Positions 1 through 7,885 of a stretch of DNA of 13,824 nt are shown piece after piece. Source of the DNA: Acanthamoeba castellanii str. Neff. Its lineage: Eukaryota; Discosea; Longamoebia; Acanthamoebidae. The DNA is taken from the NCBI RefSeq assembly GCF_000313135.1, contig NW_004457323.1, positions 314,324 to 328,147 of the forward strand, written 5' to 3'. The notes beneath the pieces are model-generated. The model was not told the DNA's origin. It made no database searches and saw only the letters and a list, made by a program, of their open reading frames with translations. The first letter of the stretch is position 1. Every line of letters starts with the position of its first letter. A program made the position numbers and the translations under genes.

Positions 1-547
1 TCGGCGGCGCCAAACCAAAGGCCGGCAGGCAAATGGGCGCTGGGCAATTGGCGCATCGAGCGGGTGGCCAAGCTCCAGATCAAGGCCATGACCATGATCG
101 CGGATGCGCTTGCCGAGGCCGGCGATGATTCTGCTGAACACTGGTCGCTGGCGCAAGAGATAGAGGACGAAATCTACAGGGCCTGACTGTCCAGGACGCG
201 AGCCGGTCAACAAGCACCGCCAACTGTGTCTGGGGCGTTATCTGGGTGTTCGAGTGCGCAGCGTGCACGCCAACCTCATCGATGCCAATGCGAATCCGTG
301 CTCGTCGGCGTCGTGTCGCCAGAGCGGTTGGCCACCATGACGCACGCCGACATGTTCCCCTCGCTGCACGCGCGAACGCTCAAGCCCAAGGAGGTGCCAA
401 GCCCAAGGCAGCCGCGGCATGTTCCGATGCAACAAGCGCGACTGCCACAGCTGGTTCACCACCTACTATCAGCTCCAGTCGAGCGCCGACGAACCCCTCA
501 CCACATTATTGCAATGCACTCAGTGCAATAATCGGTACAGATTCTGA
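1..547 (+). pseudogene. TFIIS-like transcription elongation factor, 5'-truncated by the window edge and frameshifted
   Basis: TFIIS rescues arrested RNA polymerase II by stimulating transcript cleavage, using a central helical domain and a C-terminal zinc ribbon. Both are visible here, but in alternating frames. Frame 1 (1-183) has the start of the central domain, ending in IEDEIYRA before TGA at 184-186. Frame 2 (about 203-293) continues with RVRSVHANLIDANANP, matching the family's pattern of an Arg-rich helix followed by NLKDPKNP. Frame 1 resumes (about 295-395) with VVSPERLATMTHADM, the family's SPEELA-M segment. Frame 2 then carries the zinc ribbon (419-547): a first Cys pair (CNKRDC, spacing longer than the usual CxxC), the signature SADEPLTT, the second pair CTQC, and a terminal RYRF before TGA at 545-547. 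The shifts fall within spans too short for introns, so this is a relic or an error-bearing sequence. Origin, host or amoeba-infecting large DNA virus, is open. Confidence 0.72.
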
Positions 548-905
548 GGCATCCGCATCCGCATCGCCTTTCCCGTCGCACTGCCGGGACGGTAGACGGG
601 CAAACGATGGTTTTGCGCACCTTGGCGCGCCGTTCCACCGTTTTCCCACCTAAAAAGGTGGCCAATAGCTGGACCAGCTCACCTTGGCGGACAACGATGG
701 AACGGTCCACCTTCCGGTCCGCCTCTGGAGCACCTTGATGGAGGGAAGACGGAACGTTCAAGTCCTCCTCGAGTGTACCTGGAGGTGGATGCAACGCGGC
801 TCCACTCAGCAAGGTGGACGCGACCGCCACTTGGACGTTATGGAGGAGGAAAAGACGTGGTCGAATAGGTGTGTAAATCGTTTATATTCAAATTAACACA
901 AGACT
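548..905. repeat. Left subterminal region of the putative mobile element
   Basis: No convincing gene lies here. CACCTT occurs at 618-623, 680-685, 708-713 and 731-736, with related copies near 645-651 and 811-816 (the latter reversed). CCACCT at 646-651 and AGGTGG at 656-661 form a hairpin-like palindrome around an A-rich spacer. The same motif in the opposite orientation clusters at 7485-7649. Clustered short motifs in opposed orientation near both ends are typical transposase-binding subterminal repeats of cut-and-paste DNA transposons. The exact terminus and any target-site duplication could not be defined. Confidence 0.5.
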
Positions 906-1074
906 TGTGGAGCTGTGTGCATGGTGAGACCACTCTAGTGCAGCTGATATCAAGGAACATCTCCTGGCCCTGTGTCATGTCATGTTGGTAATGCATGTGA
1001 GGGTGCATTGTTATTATGAGGTGTGTGGCCATGAGAAGGGGAGTTGCATTAGTTGTTGGTCATGTTGTGTTGTG

Positions 1075-1530
1075 TCATGTTGTGGAGGGAAGTGTACTGT
1101 GCTGCTTGTAGCTGATGTAGATCTTGACATTCTTGTGTGTCATCCACAGTTGCTTGTATTCAAAGTCAAGGGCAATTGAGCAGTTTTCTTCCATGGGGTC
1201 CCACTTGATGTTGGTTGTGCCAGTTGCAGCCATGATTATGGTCTTCAAGGCTGGTTTCAGAGGAGAAGCCCAGTCTGGCAGATCACTAATGCACTGCTTG
1301 AGCTTGTCCTTACCAACCTACTTCAGGGCTGCCATGTAGCACACAACACCAGTTTGTGGAAACACTGTGCTAGTGATGGATGCAAGCCACTCTTGAGTTC
1401 CTGAACTCACACTCAAACATGTGAGTGGTGAAACAAACAAAACAAGAAAGAAAAGAAGCATACCATTGAGGACTCTAGCAGCCACTTGCAGGTAAGAACA
1501 AATGGAAGTAAATGTGGAAGGATGTTGCAC
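1075..1530 (-). pseudogene. Unknown element gene, minus strand, one intron and one in-frame TAG
   Basis: Two exons read on the minus strand. The first (down to 1464) ends in VAARVLNG at a GTATGC donor. The second starts at 1400 after TTCAG, and the phase-1 junction restores a reading TQEWLASITSTVFPQTG. A TAG at 1318-1320 follows MAALK. The same frame then stays open and protein-like (KDKLKQCISDLPDW, later CSIALDFEYKQLW) to TGA at 1075-1077. The TAG could derive from CAG by one C-to-T change. No ATG start is apparent, so the 5' end is probably missing or in an unseen exon. The family is not recognised. It is divergent from the next gene and overlaps its putative first exon. Confidence 0.45.
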
Positions 1531-2196
1531 AGTGGCATGGCATCAAGATGGTACAAATGTGTGAGTGATTGTGTTGTTTCTCTTCACATTAATCTGATTG
1601 TGATCCTTAACATGCCTGTATTGCCAATGGGATTGAGGGGGAGATCAACAACGTGTTCAAGGCTTTCCCCCTGTTTCCTGGCAAGCAGTCCTTCACCAAT
1701 TGCATGCTGATTGTTAGGTGTAATGCTAATGTATGTATTGATTCTCCTTTATTGGTAACAGTGCTAACAAAACCATATGTAGGGAAAGTTGGTGGTGGCA
1801 GGGCTGACAGGAGGCGAAATGGACAGCTTCCTGCAAATCACTGAGCTCCTGTTCAAGGAGTGCATGAGCAATCCAAGGGAGCATGAGTGTTGGTGTATCC
1901 ACATCAACATTGTTCACCTTCTGCAGCAAGAAAGCTTCACAGCCAATGATCTCAACAATCTCAAGAGGTTGACCAAGAGGTGGAAATACCTCATGGTCAA
2001 GCTCTACAGTGGCATTGCCAAGCGGCAGCAAGCAACAAACTCAAACAGGACACAACCCAAGAAGAAGTCATGCACTACCAAGCCAACCACTAACAGCAAT
2101 GAAGCTATGATGACAATGACAATGAGTGAGAAGCTACTCAGCTTCAAATTTCCAAACTTCAACAAACTACAACACTGGTCTGAACTTCCTTGGTAA
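1522..2196 (+). CDS. Unknown element protein, about 181 residues, three exons
   Basis: Proposed exons are 1522-1560, 1638-1730 and 1783-2196. The second intron (1731-1782, 52 nt) has a GTATGT donor and TATGTAG acceptor, and its phase-0 junction joins LIVRCNAN to GKLVVAGLTGGEMDSF. The first intron (GTGAGT donor, acceptor at 1637) is less certain, so the start codon is tentative. The last exon has a helical, Leu/Trp-rich section (HINIVHLLQQ, LTKRWKYLMVKLYSG), then a Lys/Thr/Asn-rich linker with PKKKS, which could be a nuclear localisation signal, and ends SELPW before TAA. I recognise no domain. It converges on the next minus-strand gene, with 112 nt between their stop codons. Confidence 0.5.
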
Positions 2197-2308
2197 CACT
2201 GTGTCCAGAAAAAGGTGATAGTGGTACTTTTTAATGAAACTAAAAACAGGTGTACATGAGATAAAAACACTGTGGAATTTGAATGTACACAGAGAAGAGA
2301 AGTTTTAT

Positions 2309-3173
2309 TTACAGGTGTCTAAATATTTCTTGAAGGGTGGGTGGGGGAACTCCAGTGTTGGCGTTAAAGTCAAAGCCACAAGCTAAAACAGACCCCATTG
2401 GAACAGTGCTTTCTGAGCCATGGTCAGTCCAGTGTCCATTAGTGAAGTTCCACCAGTGGACATGGAGCCTCTTATGGAGAACGCTGATGATCTTGCATAT
2501 CCAAAAGTCCTGAGTGTCTTCATCAGCATCAGCCCAGACAGCAACCCACTGACCAGGAGCAAAGTTGAAACGTTGGACTTGGGGTGTAGTCCGTGTGTGG
2601 ACAACCTTGACCCTGGTTTGGAGACAGAACAATGGACCATCAAGGAGAGGATTAGTGATGGGATGAGCTGTGAGTCCATCAAAAATCAAGTTATCGCAGG
2701 TGGGTTGGGAGCTTGAAACAAGAGCCTCATGTGCTTCAAAGATATCAGCCCACTCACTAAGCTCAGACTCAAGGAACAGTGGAGCATGGCAGTTGTCAGC
2801 CAACTCAGTAAGCACTTCAGGTGGAAATTGCTGAGGTGGGATAGTGAAAGGTGCTCCTGATGTGGTTTGTGTAAGTTGTGATATCTTTTGGTAGGGTGTG
2901 TGCAACATAGTGAGGAGCAAACCAGTCAGAATGGATGTGAGAAGCTGGTATGGCTCAGAGTAGGCTCCTTGGGTGTGGTAGGCTTTGTCCTGGATCACTG
3001 GTTTGCCTGAAGCATCATGGAAAAAATGGAAAACATGGGGGGTGGAGTGACCAGTCAGGCCATGCATGTGATTTCCAAGCCAGCTCTTCCAGTCCCAAAC
3101 AGTTTCAAGGGTGTGCAGGGAAGGAGCTGGGCCGGTGGATCGGTAAGCCTGCTCAAGAAAACCAGAAAGTTGA
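2309..3173 (-). CDS. Unknown element protein with a C-terminal SH3-like or chromo-like segment, 5' end missing
   Basis: One long minus-strand exon runs from 3173 (after acceptor AATTTCAG with a CCTAAC branch-like site upstream) to a stop at 2309-2311, about 288 codons with no internal stop. The open frame extends further 5' to 3244, but those codons lack an ATG and look intronic. The N-terminal half is rich in His and Trp (TVWDWKSWLGNHMHGL, HVFHFFHD). The C-terminal part reads GQWVAVWADADEDTQDFWI then LHVHWWNFTNGHW. A run of 'W-AV-D...FWI-K-...V-WW' resembles the small beta-barrels (SH3, chromo, Tudor) that end many transposon proteins; this is a resemblance, not an identification. The upstream intron contains one copy of the 38-bp family repeat, immediately beside the start of the divergent gene. 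Confidence 0.6.
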
Positions 3174-3232
3174 CTGAAATTTGAAGATGAAGTTAGGAAG
3201 GTGAACAAAAAGGGGCAATCATTAATGCTGAC

Positions 3233-3257
3233 AGAAAAAACCAATGTGCATCAGGAA
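3233..3257 (-). repeat. Single copy of the palindrome-centred 38-bp family repeat, reversed
   Basis: Read on the minus strand this is TTCCTGATGCACATTGG followed by six T, the same start as the repeats in the introns of the plus-strand gene. It lies exactly between two divergent genes. Relative to the sense of the minus-strand gene its orientation is the same as that of the intronic copies relative to the plus-strand gene. Confidence 0.75.
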
Positions 3258-3507
3258 GCACAAGCTGGTAGAGGAAGAGCGCAAGGAGAGGAAACACACA
3301 CACCCAGAGGTGATTGACATGGACAAGGAGATGGAGGCGGAGGAGATCAAGACCAAGCCTCACAAGCAGCTGGTGGTGCACCAGTACTCCACAGGCAACA
3401 CCAAAGAGCAACACAAGGAGGCCACCAGACTACTTGCCCTGCCCAACCTGGAGCTAGGTATGTACACTTTGTGTGTTTTTACTGTTCACCACACTGACAA
3501 GTTTCAA

Positions 3508-3688
3508 ACTGGTGTGCATTGGTTTTTTTATTTGTGGACTCCTTTCCTGATGCACATTGGTTTTTTTATTTGTGGACTCTTTTCCCAATGTGCATTGGGT
3601 TTTTTATTTGTTGACTCTTTTCCCAATGCACATTGGGTTTTTTATTTGTTGACTCTTTTCCCAATGCGCATCAGTTTTATTTTTGACC
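3508..3688 (+). repeat. Tandem 38-bp repeat array, about 4.5 copies, inside an intron
   Basis: Units start at 3508, 3546, 3584, 3622 and 3660, an exact 38-nt period. Each has a palindromic core (CCAATGYGCATTGG type), a T run, then ATTTGTKGACTCYTTT. The first and last units are the most diverged. The array fills most of the 287-nt intron 3458-3744. Further single or double copies occur in two later introns and at 3233-3257. Confidence 0.9.
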
Positions 3689-4231
3689 TGTGAGAACCAT
3701 GTTCTCTAACAGTTTGTGTTGCTGACCTCAACCTTACTATTCAGAAACGAAAATTCATACGCTCCTGAATTTCCAATCACTTCAGTCCAACCCCAACATT
3801 GTCAGTGCCAGCCTTCAGGTGACCTGCAATGACCAAGCAATTCGCCAGCAGAAGGAGCAGCTTGATTGCATCGACCCTTCAACTTTGCACCGTACCTGGG
3901 TTCAACCCACATCACACCACCTTGACGTTTGGAACTGCACCATCTTTGGTACAACTCCTCTTTTCGTTCTGGCAATGTGTAGATGCTTTCACTTGCTAAC
4001 CACCTGCACTGCCATCAGAATGGCATCACCCAGTGACAGTTCCAGGAATTCATCACTTGCTGCAGTCTGTTGTGGATGGAGGGTGTCTAACAACCAAGCC
4101 CTTCATTGTTAGATTTCTTAATGAAGATGAGCGCCTTGACTGAAACAATGTTGATGAGTTTGGTATTACTTCCCACACCACTTTGTTTTAGCTGCACTCA
4201 TGGCCATTCAGTTTTTAGGCTATTTGCAATT

Positions 4232-4260
4232 CCTGATGCGCATTGGTTTTTTTGGGTACT
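4232..4260 (+). repeat. Single intronic copy of the 38-bp family repeat
   Basis: CCTGATGCGCATTGG plus seven T lies within the 115-nt intron 4163-4277. It is followed directly by the branch-like TACTAAC, so the repeat sits just upstream of the splicing branch site. Confidence 0.8.
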
Positions 4261-5625
4261 AACTTTTAACCTTCCAGAGGCCATTGATTGTAACCACAGA
4301 GTTGTGGTCTGGAACCTCGTTGAGCACTGGCAGTGGGAGAATGTCTATGAAGTTGTGCCAGCAGCTGCAGGGATGGAACTCAGCTGGATCATCCTTGACC
4401 ACATCTCCAGCTTCAAGAACTACATCAACTTGGCAGGCTCAGTCGTCCTGAATGCTTTTGAGAAGGCCCTGAACTACTACACCCTTGGCCAAAACCCACT
4501 CTTCCAGATCACATGTGGCAAAAAAACTGTTACCAACTACAATGCTCTTGCTGAGCACCTGGTATGTCCACCACCTTTGTATTTCAAACCATTACTCATC
4601 ACCCCACACCTCACAGAAAACACTTGAGGGTCATGCTGCACCAAAGCCCACCACTCTGCAGAAGTACTCGACTACCTTAAGGGCCCTGTTCCATGCTCCA
4701 GGAGTGGTGGAGTATGTTATTTCTACTCTAACTCTTCACCTTTGTTTTGAGTCCTTGCTAACTGTTCCCCTTTCCAGTCTTATCAAGGAACTCAATCACC
4801 TCGTTCCAGAGGGTCACTCCCCACAAGTCTAACTACTTCCCTCTTGCCAGAGAACTTCTGGTCACTAATCACCAACCACTGGAGCATGATCAAAAGGCAG
4901 ATGGAGGCCTTTTGTCAGGCCATTCATGCAGCCACAGAGGCTGACTGCTGCTGTGAAGATCCTGAGGAGCTTCGCCACATCTGGGACTGGATCTGCATTG
5001 CAGAATACATCACACCACATGGTAAAAACATCAAGATAGAGCAGCCCCACAGCATCACCTCTGAAGTTGTTGACACGTTCCACAAGCACCCATTCCAGTT
5101 GAAACTTCTCAGTGATGAGGCAGAGGAGACCACACCTCACCAGTTATGAGGGGAGATTGCATGTGCCACCACAGCTTCTCAAGCAGAGGAGGCATCCCTT
5201 GCCTCAACATCCACAAGTGAACAGTGCTGGCGTCTTTCTGCATTGGCCAAGGGGAAAATGGTACAATCAACTCCTTCCTGTTCCAATTCACACCCCATTA
5301 CTTTCACTTACACCACTATTATCTGACTTCAGCCCACGGTACCCACTGCCACTGAAGCTTCTGGCACCACTCCAACCACCCCAACCAGTACGTTTTCATT
5401 TTGCTGGTAAAGTTCCAAGCTCACCACATGCTTGTTCTTTACAGCTACCAAGAAACGTGGCAAGGGTAAGGCTGAAGAGGAAAAGTCGCCATCTACCATC
5501 AAGCACAAGGCAGAGCTTGCTCTCCAGAAAAAGTATCTCCCCCAATTCACCAAGCCGCTCACCAAGCTTCTTGGCCAACCAACACAATTCCATTCACCAG
5601 TGCATTTATTGGCCCACATTGCTTT

Positions 5626-5690
5626 CCTGATGTGCATTGGTTTTTTATTTGTTGACACTTTTCCCAATGCACATCGGTTTTTCACTTATT
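5626..5690 (+). repeat. Double intronic copy of the 38-bp family repeat
   Basis: Two adjacent copies, starting at 5626 (CCTGATGTGCATTGG) and 5663 (CCCAATGCACATCGG), lie in the 122-nt intron 5600-5721. A degenerate third unit may reach about 5712. Confidence 0.8.
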
Positions 5691-6149
5691 CCTGTTGTCC
5701 ACTGGTTTTTTTCTTCCACAGGTGTTGATCTACATGCATGACTTTACCATCCACAGCACAGACATTCCTCTCAACATCAATGATGCAGCAACTCGCCTAT
5801 TGAAGTCTTACAGTGTCAGATTCTACATCTCCTCATCTCCCTCCAACATCGCCAACGCCATCACCTCACTCAAGTCACACTCCACCCTCCAGGTCTTCCA
5901 CCTACTCCACTTCTACTACAGCTCCCCAACTTACTCCAGCTCCATGCCCGCCTCTGAACCTCTTGTCAGTGGCTTTGATGTTCTCATCTTCAGCCACAAG
6001 AGGGTTAACATGTCCACCATCTGGCATCCTCTGGCCAGCGACACCATCCCTGAACCCTTCTGCTATCTGCACCACATCCCCATCCCACACCCAACACATG
6101 AGGTTGTCCACTCTGCTCCTGCTTTCCTCATCAGACTGCACCCCGCTTC

Positions 6150-6520
6150 ACATCAGCCTCTACAGCTTCCTCATCCAGAGCTTAGAGCTTCCCAATCCTT
6201 CTCCCCACCCCATCACATCGCCCACCACCCCCTACCACATTCTCTATGAGGCAAATCCCACCTACTACCTCTCCTTCTGTGCTGCCCTTTACTCCAGCTT
6301 TGTCTGCCTCTCCTCTACCCCCATAGCAGAGGGCAACATCTCCTCTCTCAGCAACTGGCTCCTCACCTTCCACTCTAAATTCCTGGAGGAGTCAGATCTC
6401 ACAGCCATCACTTCCTTCCTACAAGGCCTAACTTCACATCCTGCCCTTGCCCCTCTCACACCCAAGACCAGCTCCTCCTCCTCTTCTGGTCCATGGAAAG
6501 TGCGGAAGTCCATTGGCTAA
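6150..6520 (+). CDS. Downstream coding segment of the element, unknown function
   Basis: A protein-like frame, different from that of the exon ending near 6100, reads LHISLYSFLIQSLELPN, then YHILYEANPTYYLSFCAAL and SKFLEESDLTAITSFLQG, and ends SGPWKVRKSIG before TAA at 6518-6520. It may be the next exon of the large gene: an intron from about 6101 to 6179 (GTTGTC donor, ATCCAG acceptor) would join the frames in phase 0. A weak donor GTCCAT at 6489 could in turn splice to the exon at 6784. It could also be a separate gene or a frameshifted tail. The segment is hydrophobic and Ser-rich and has no recognised domain. Confidence 0.4.
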
Positions 6521-6783
6521 TGTTTCCCTCCACTCTGTTCTGTTCCTCATTCCAACAAAATACATTTGCCCTTTTTTACACTTATGCCTTGAAATTCTTC
6601 ATTGGCCCCATCTGCTTTTACCATGACCTACACCATTTTTCCCTGTTTTGCCACTCTCTGTACATAATTTGCCAAAACCACTCACACACCATGTTCACAA
6701 AAGTACTGCTTTCACTGCACATACACATATATCACTTGTACAGATTTTACTTAACAAAAGGTGCCACTGGCACCTTTTTCCAG
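6521..6783. other. AT-rich non-coding stretch, probable intron or intergenic spacer
   Basis: No convincing coding frame is present. The sequence is AT-rich with many short stops, and ends in a pyrimidine tract and TTTTTCCAG, a good 3' splice site for the exon starting at 6784. A near-perfect palindrome at 6756-6778 lies just before that acceptor. Confidence 0.5.
6756..6778. repeat. 23-nt odd palindrome containing AAGGTG/CACCTT
   Basis: AAAAGGTGCCA and TGGCACCTTTT pair perfectly over 11 bp around a single C. Both arms hold the element's subterminal motif. It sits immediately upstream of a pyrimidine-rich splice acceptor. Confidence 0.8.
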
Positions 6784-7173
6784 ACACAGTGTTTGGTCCC
6801 CTGTGGGTACAGGACATGCACCTCTGGGAGCAGCGCCACCTTGCGGCCAAGATGACTGTGTGCTGCACCAACCAGATCAACACTGAACTTGCAATTCTTG
6901 TGAAGGTACAGTTGCATGTTTTCCCTTTGCTTTTTACTCACCTCTTTCATTATTCAGACACATCAAAAGGATGCTGTGGTTTGTCACTTGGCATATGCTG
7001 GGCTGCCCTCCATGAGCTCTGTGCAAGGTGAGTGCAAGGAGCCCTACATGCTCAATCTACATGGGATCAGTGATGGCTTCCTGGAGTTCCAGTTAAGTGA
7101 GCAATGGTTCTACCTTCCCTTTGGCTGGAATGGATGGACTGTTGCCAAGTGTGTCCACCTTGTGCTGCAATGA
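6784..7173 (+). CDS. Last coding exons of the element, unknown protein C-terminus
   Basis: Exon 6784-6905 reads DTVFGPLWVQDMHLWEQ, then MTVCCTNQINTELAILVK. A 52-nt intron (6906-6957, GTACAG donor, TTATTCAG acceptor) joins it in phase 0 to THQKDAVVCHLAYAGLPS. The frame then runs to CVHLVLQ and TGA at 7171-7173. The end of the protein is aromatic and Trp-rich (QWFYLPFGWNGW). No start codon is obvious, and the phase-1 acceptor at 6784 suggests an upstream exon, possibly the segment ending near 6488, which would make this the C-terminus of the large gene. The family is not recognised. Confidence 0.5.
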
Positions 7174-7257
7174 AGCTGTGTCATTTATAACCACTGAGTT
7201 AGATGGCACCTGGGTGACAGTTGGGCCATGCCTCTGCAACCCTACTGCTAGTGGCAA

Positions 7258-7402
7258 TGATGATGACTGGTGATGAACCTGACCATCTATGAGGGCAACG
7301 AGTGATGATGAGCATGACCATCTATGAGGCTGATGGTGACCAGCAACGATGACTGATGATGAGCATGATCATCAAAGAAGGCGACCGCGACCAGCGACGA
7401 GC
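7258..7402. repeat. Degenerate minisatellite, about three copies of a 45-50 bp unit
   Basis: Units begin near 7258, 7303 and 7350 with TGATGATGA and share variants of GCATGACCATCTATGAGG and GACCAGCAACGATGA. The minus strand is open through this stretch but gives only a low-complexity His/Ser/Leu product, so I treat it as a repeat in the subterminal part of the element rather than a gene. Confidence 0.65.
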
Positions 7403-7479
7403 ACCTACAAGCACGACTGCCAGCGCAGGTGACTAGCGACAACAAGCACAACCACCAGGGGTGGGCGTAGAAGACGAGG

Positions 7480-7680
7480 AACTGAAGGTGGAGGAGGGAA
7501 GAAGGTGGATGTGTGAGGGGTGGGAAGAAGACAGGTAGAAGGTGGACGATTGTACCTTTCACACAATACAACACTACATGTTGCAAGGTGAACAAAAGGT
7601 GGGCGCAGTGTGCCGGTTTTTGGTGGTTTTTTCCGCCTTTAAAAAGGTGGGAAAAATTAGTCTTTTTCCCACCTAACGTC
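7480..7680. repeat. Right subterminal region of the putative mobile element
   Basis: AAGGTG occurs at 7485-7490, 7502-7507, 7539-7544, 7585-7590, 7596-7601 and 7644-7649, all in one orientation and opposite to most left-end copies. At 7645-7656 and 7663-7674 AGGTGGGAAAAA and its exact complement form a 12-bp hairpin with a 6-nt loop. The reverse complement of this end (TTTTCCCACCTTTTTAAAGG) resembles the left end at 641-658 (TTTTCCCACCTAAAAAGG), supporting an inverted terminal structure. Confidence 0.55.
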
Positions 7681-7885
7681 GCAGTGCACATGAGCCAGCA
7701 ATAGGCAAACAAATATTTGTGGGTGGAAAAAAACTTAATAATACCGGACAACCGTCGCGGATTATTTCCATACAACCTTGCATGGAGTTTACGGGTTCTT
7801 CCGTGTGGCAAAAGAGTGCGCACTCTTCCTCTTCTTCCCGCGAAGGCCGTTGAGTCTATTGATTTAACAGTTGGAACGAATCGGC
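7681..7885. other. Spacer and probable promoter/5' untranslated region of the glycosyltransferase gene
   Basis: No gene is seen. AT-rich sequence with ATTAT-like stretches (for example near 7735-7743 and 7761-7766) gives way to a pyrimidine-rich tract at 7818-7839 just upstream of the start at 7886. This is where a core promoter would be expected, but no clear TATA box can be assigned. Confidence 0.35.

Larger units (their letters stand above)
3244..6100 (+). pseudogene. Large multi-exon unknown element gene with two in-frame TGA codons
   Basis: A phase-consistent model has exons 3244-3457, 3745-3948, 4019-4162, 4278-4561, 4617-4711, 4778-4812, 4851-5260, 5333-5387, 5445-5599 and 5722 to about 6100; the first nine sum to 532 codons. 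Donors are mostly GTATGT or GTACNN, with CTAAC-like branch sites. The start MCIRKHKLVEEERKERK is highly charged. Mid-protein stretches read VVVWNLVEHWQWENVYEV, FWSLITNHWSMIKRQ and LRHIWDWICIAEYI. A Lys-rich segment (TKKRGKGKAEEEKSP) follows, then VLIYMHDFTIHSTDIPL. TGA at 4141-4143 (after NEDERLD) and at 5147-5149 (after TTPHQL) interrupt otherwise continuous frames; each could be a decayed CGA. Alternatives are an unusual decoding or undetected introns. I cannot assign a family. Three introns contain the 38-bp family repeat. Confidence 0.55.
610..7680. mobile_element. Putative unclassified DNA transposon, about 7 kb
   Basis: The block is bounded by opposed clusters of CACCTT/AAGGTG motifs with palindromes at both ends. 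It is visibly richer in A and T than its flanks. It holds several intron-containing genes in alternating orientation, none of which I can match to a known family. Introns often use GTATGT donors and CTAAC-type branch sites (for example TACTAAC near 4258-4264), whereas the flanking host-like genes favour GTAC donors. I see no reverse transcriptase, no RNase H motif and no long terminal repeats, so a DNA element is the better guess. No DDE/D or HUH catalytic motif could be assigned, and the boundaries are approximate. Confidence 0.45.

Noticed and set aside
505..532. Inverted repeat ATTATTGCA...TGCAATAAT with an inner TGCACTCAGTGCA palindrome
   Set aside because: It coincides with the zinc ribbon codons around the second Cys pair of the TFIIS relic, so it is more simply coding sequence than a regulatory site or element terminus.
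2420..2716. 98-codon plus-strand frame opposite the long minus-strand exon
   Set aside because: It is a shadow of the 2309-3173 exon, whose minus-strand reading is much longer and protein-like.
3508..3688. CRISPR-like array (regular 38-bp spacing)
   Set aside because: The units are contiguous tandem copies without unique spacers and sit inside a eukaryotic intron.
5813..6140. Long Ser/Thr/Pro-rich plus-strand frame
   Set aside because: Up to about 6140 it is the out-of-frame reading of a pyrimidine-rich exon; only its later part (about 6150-6520) looks like real protein.
7287..7823. 178-codon open frame on the minus strand
   Set aside because: It runs through the minisatellite and the right subterminal hairpin, gives low-complexity His/Leu/Ser sequence and has no domain-like pattern.
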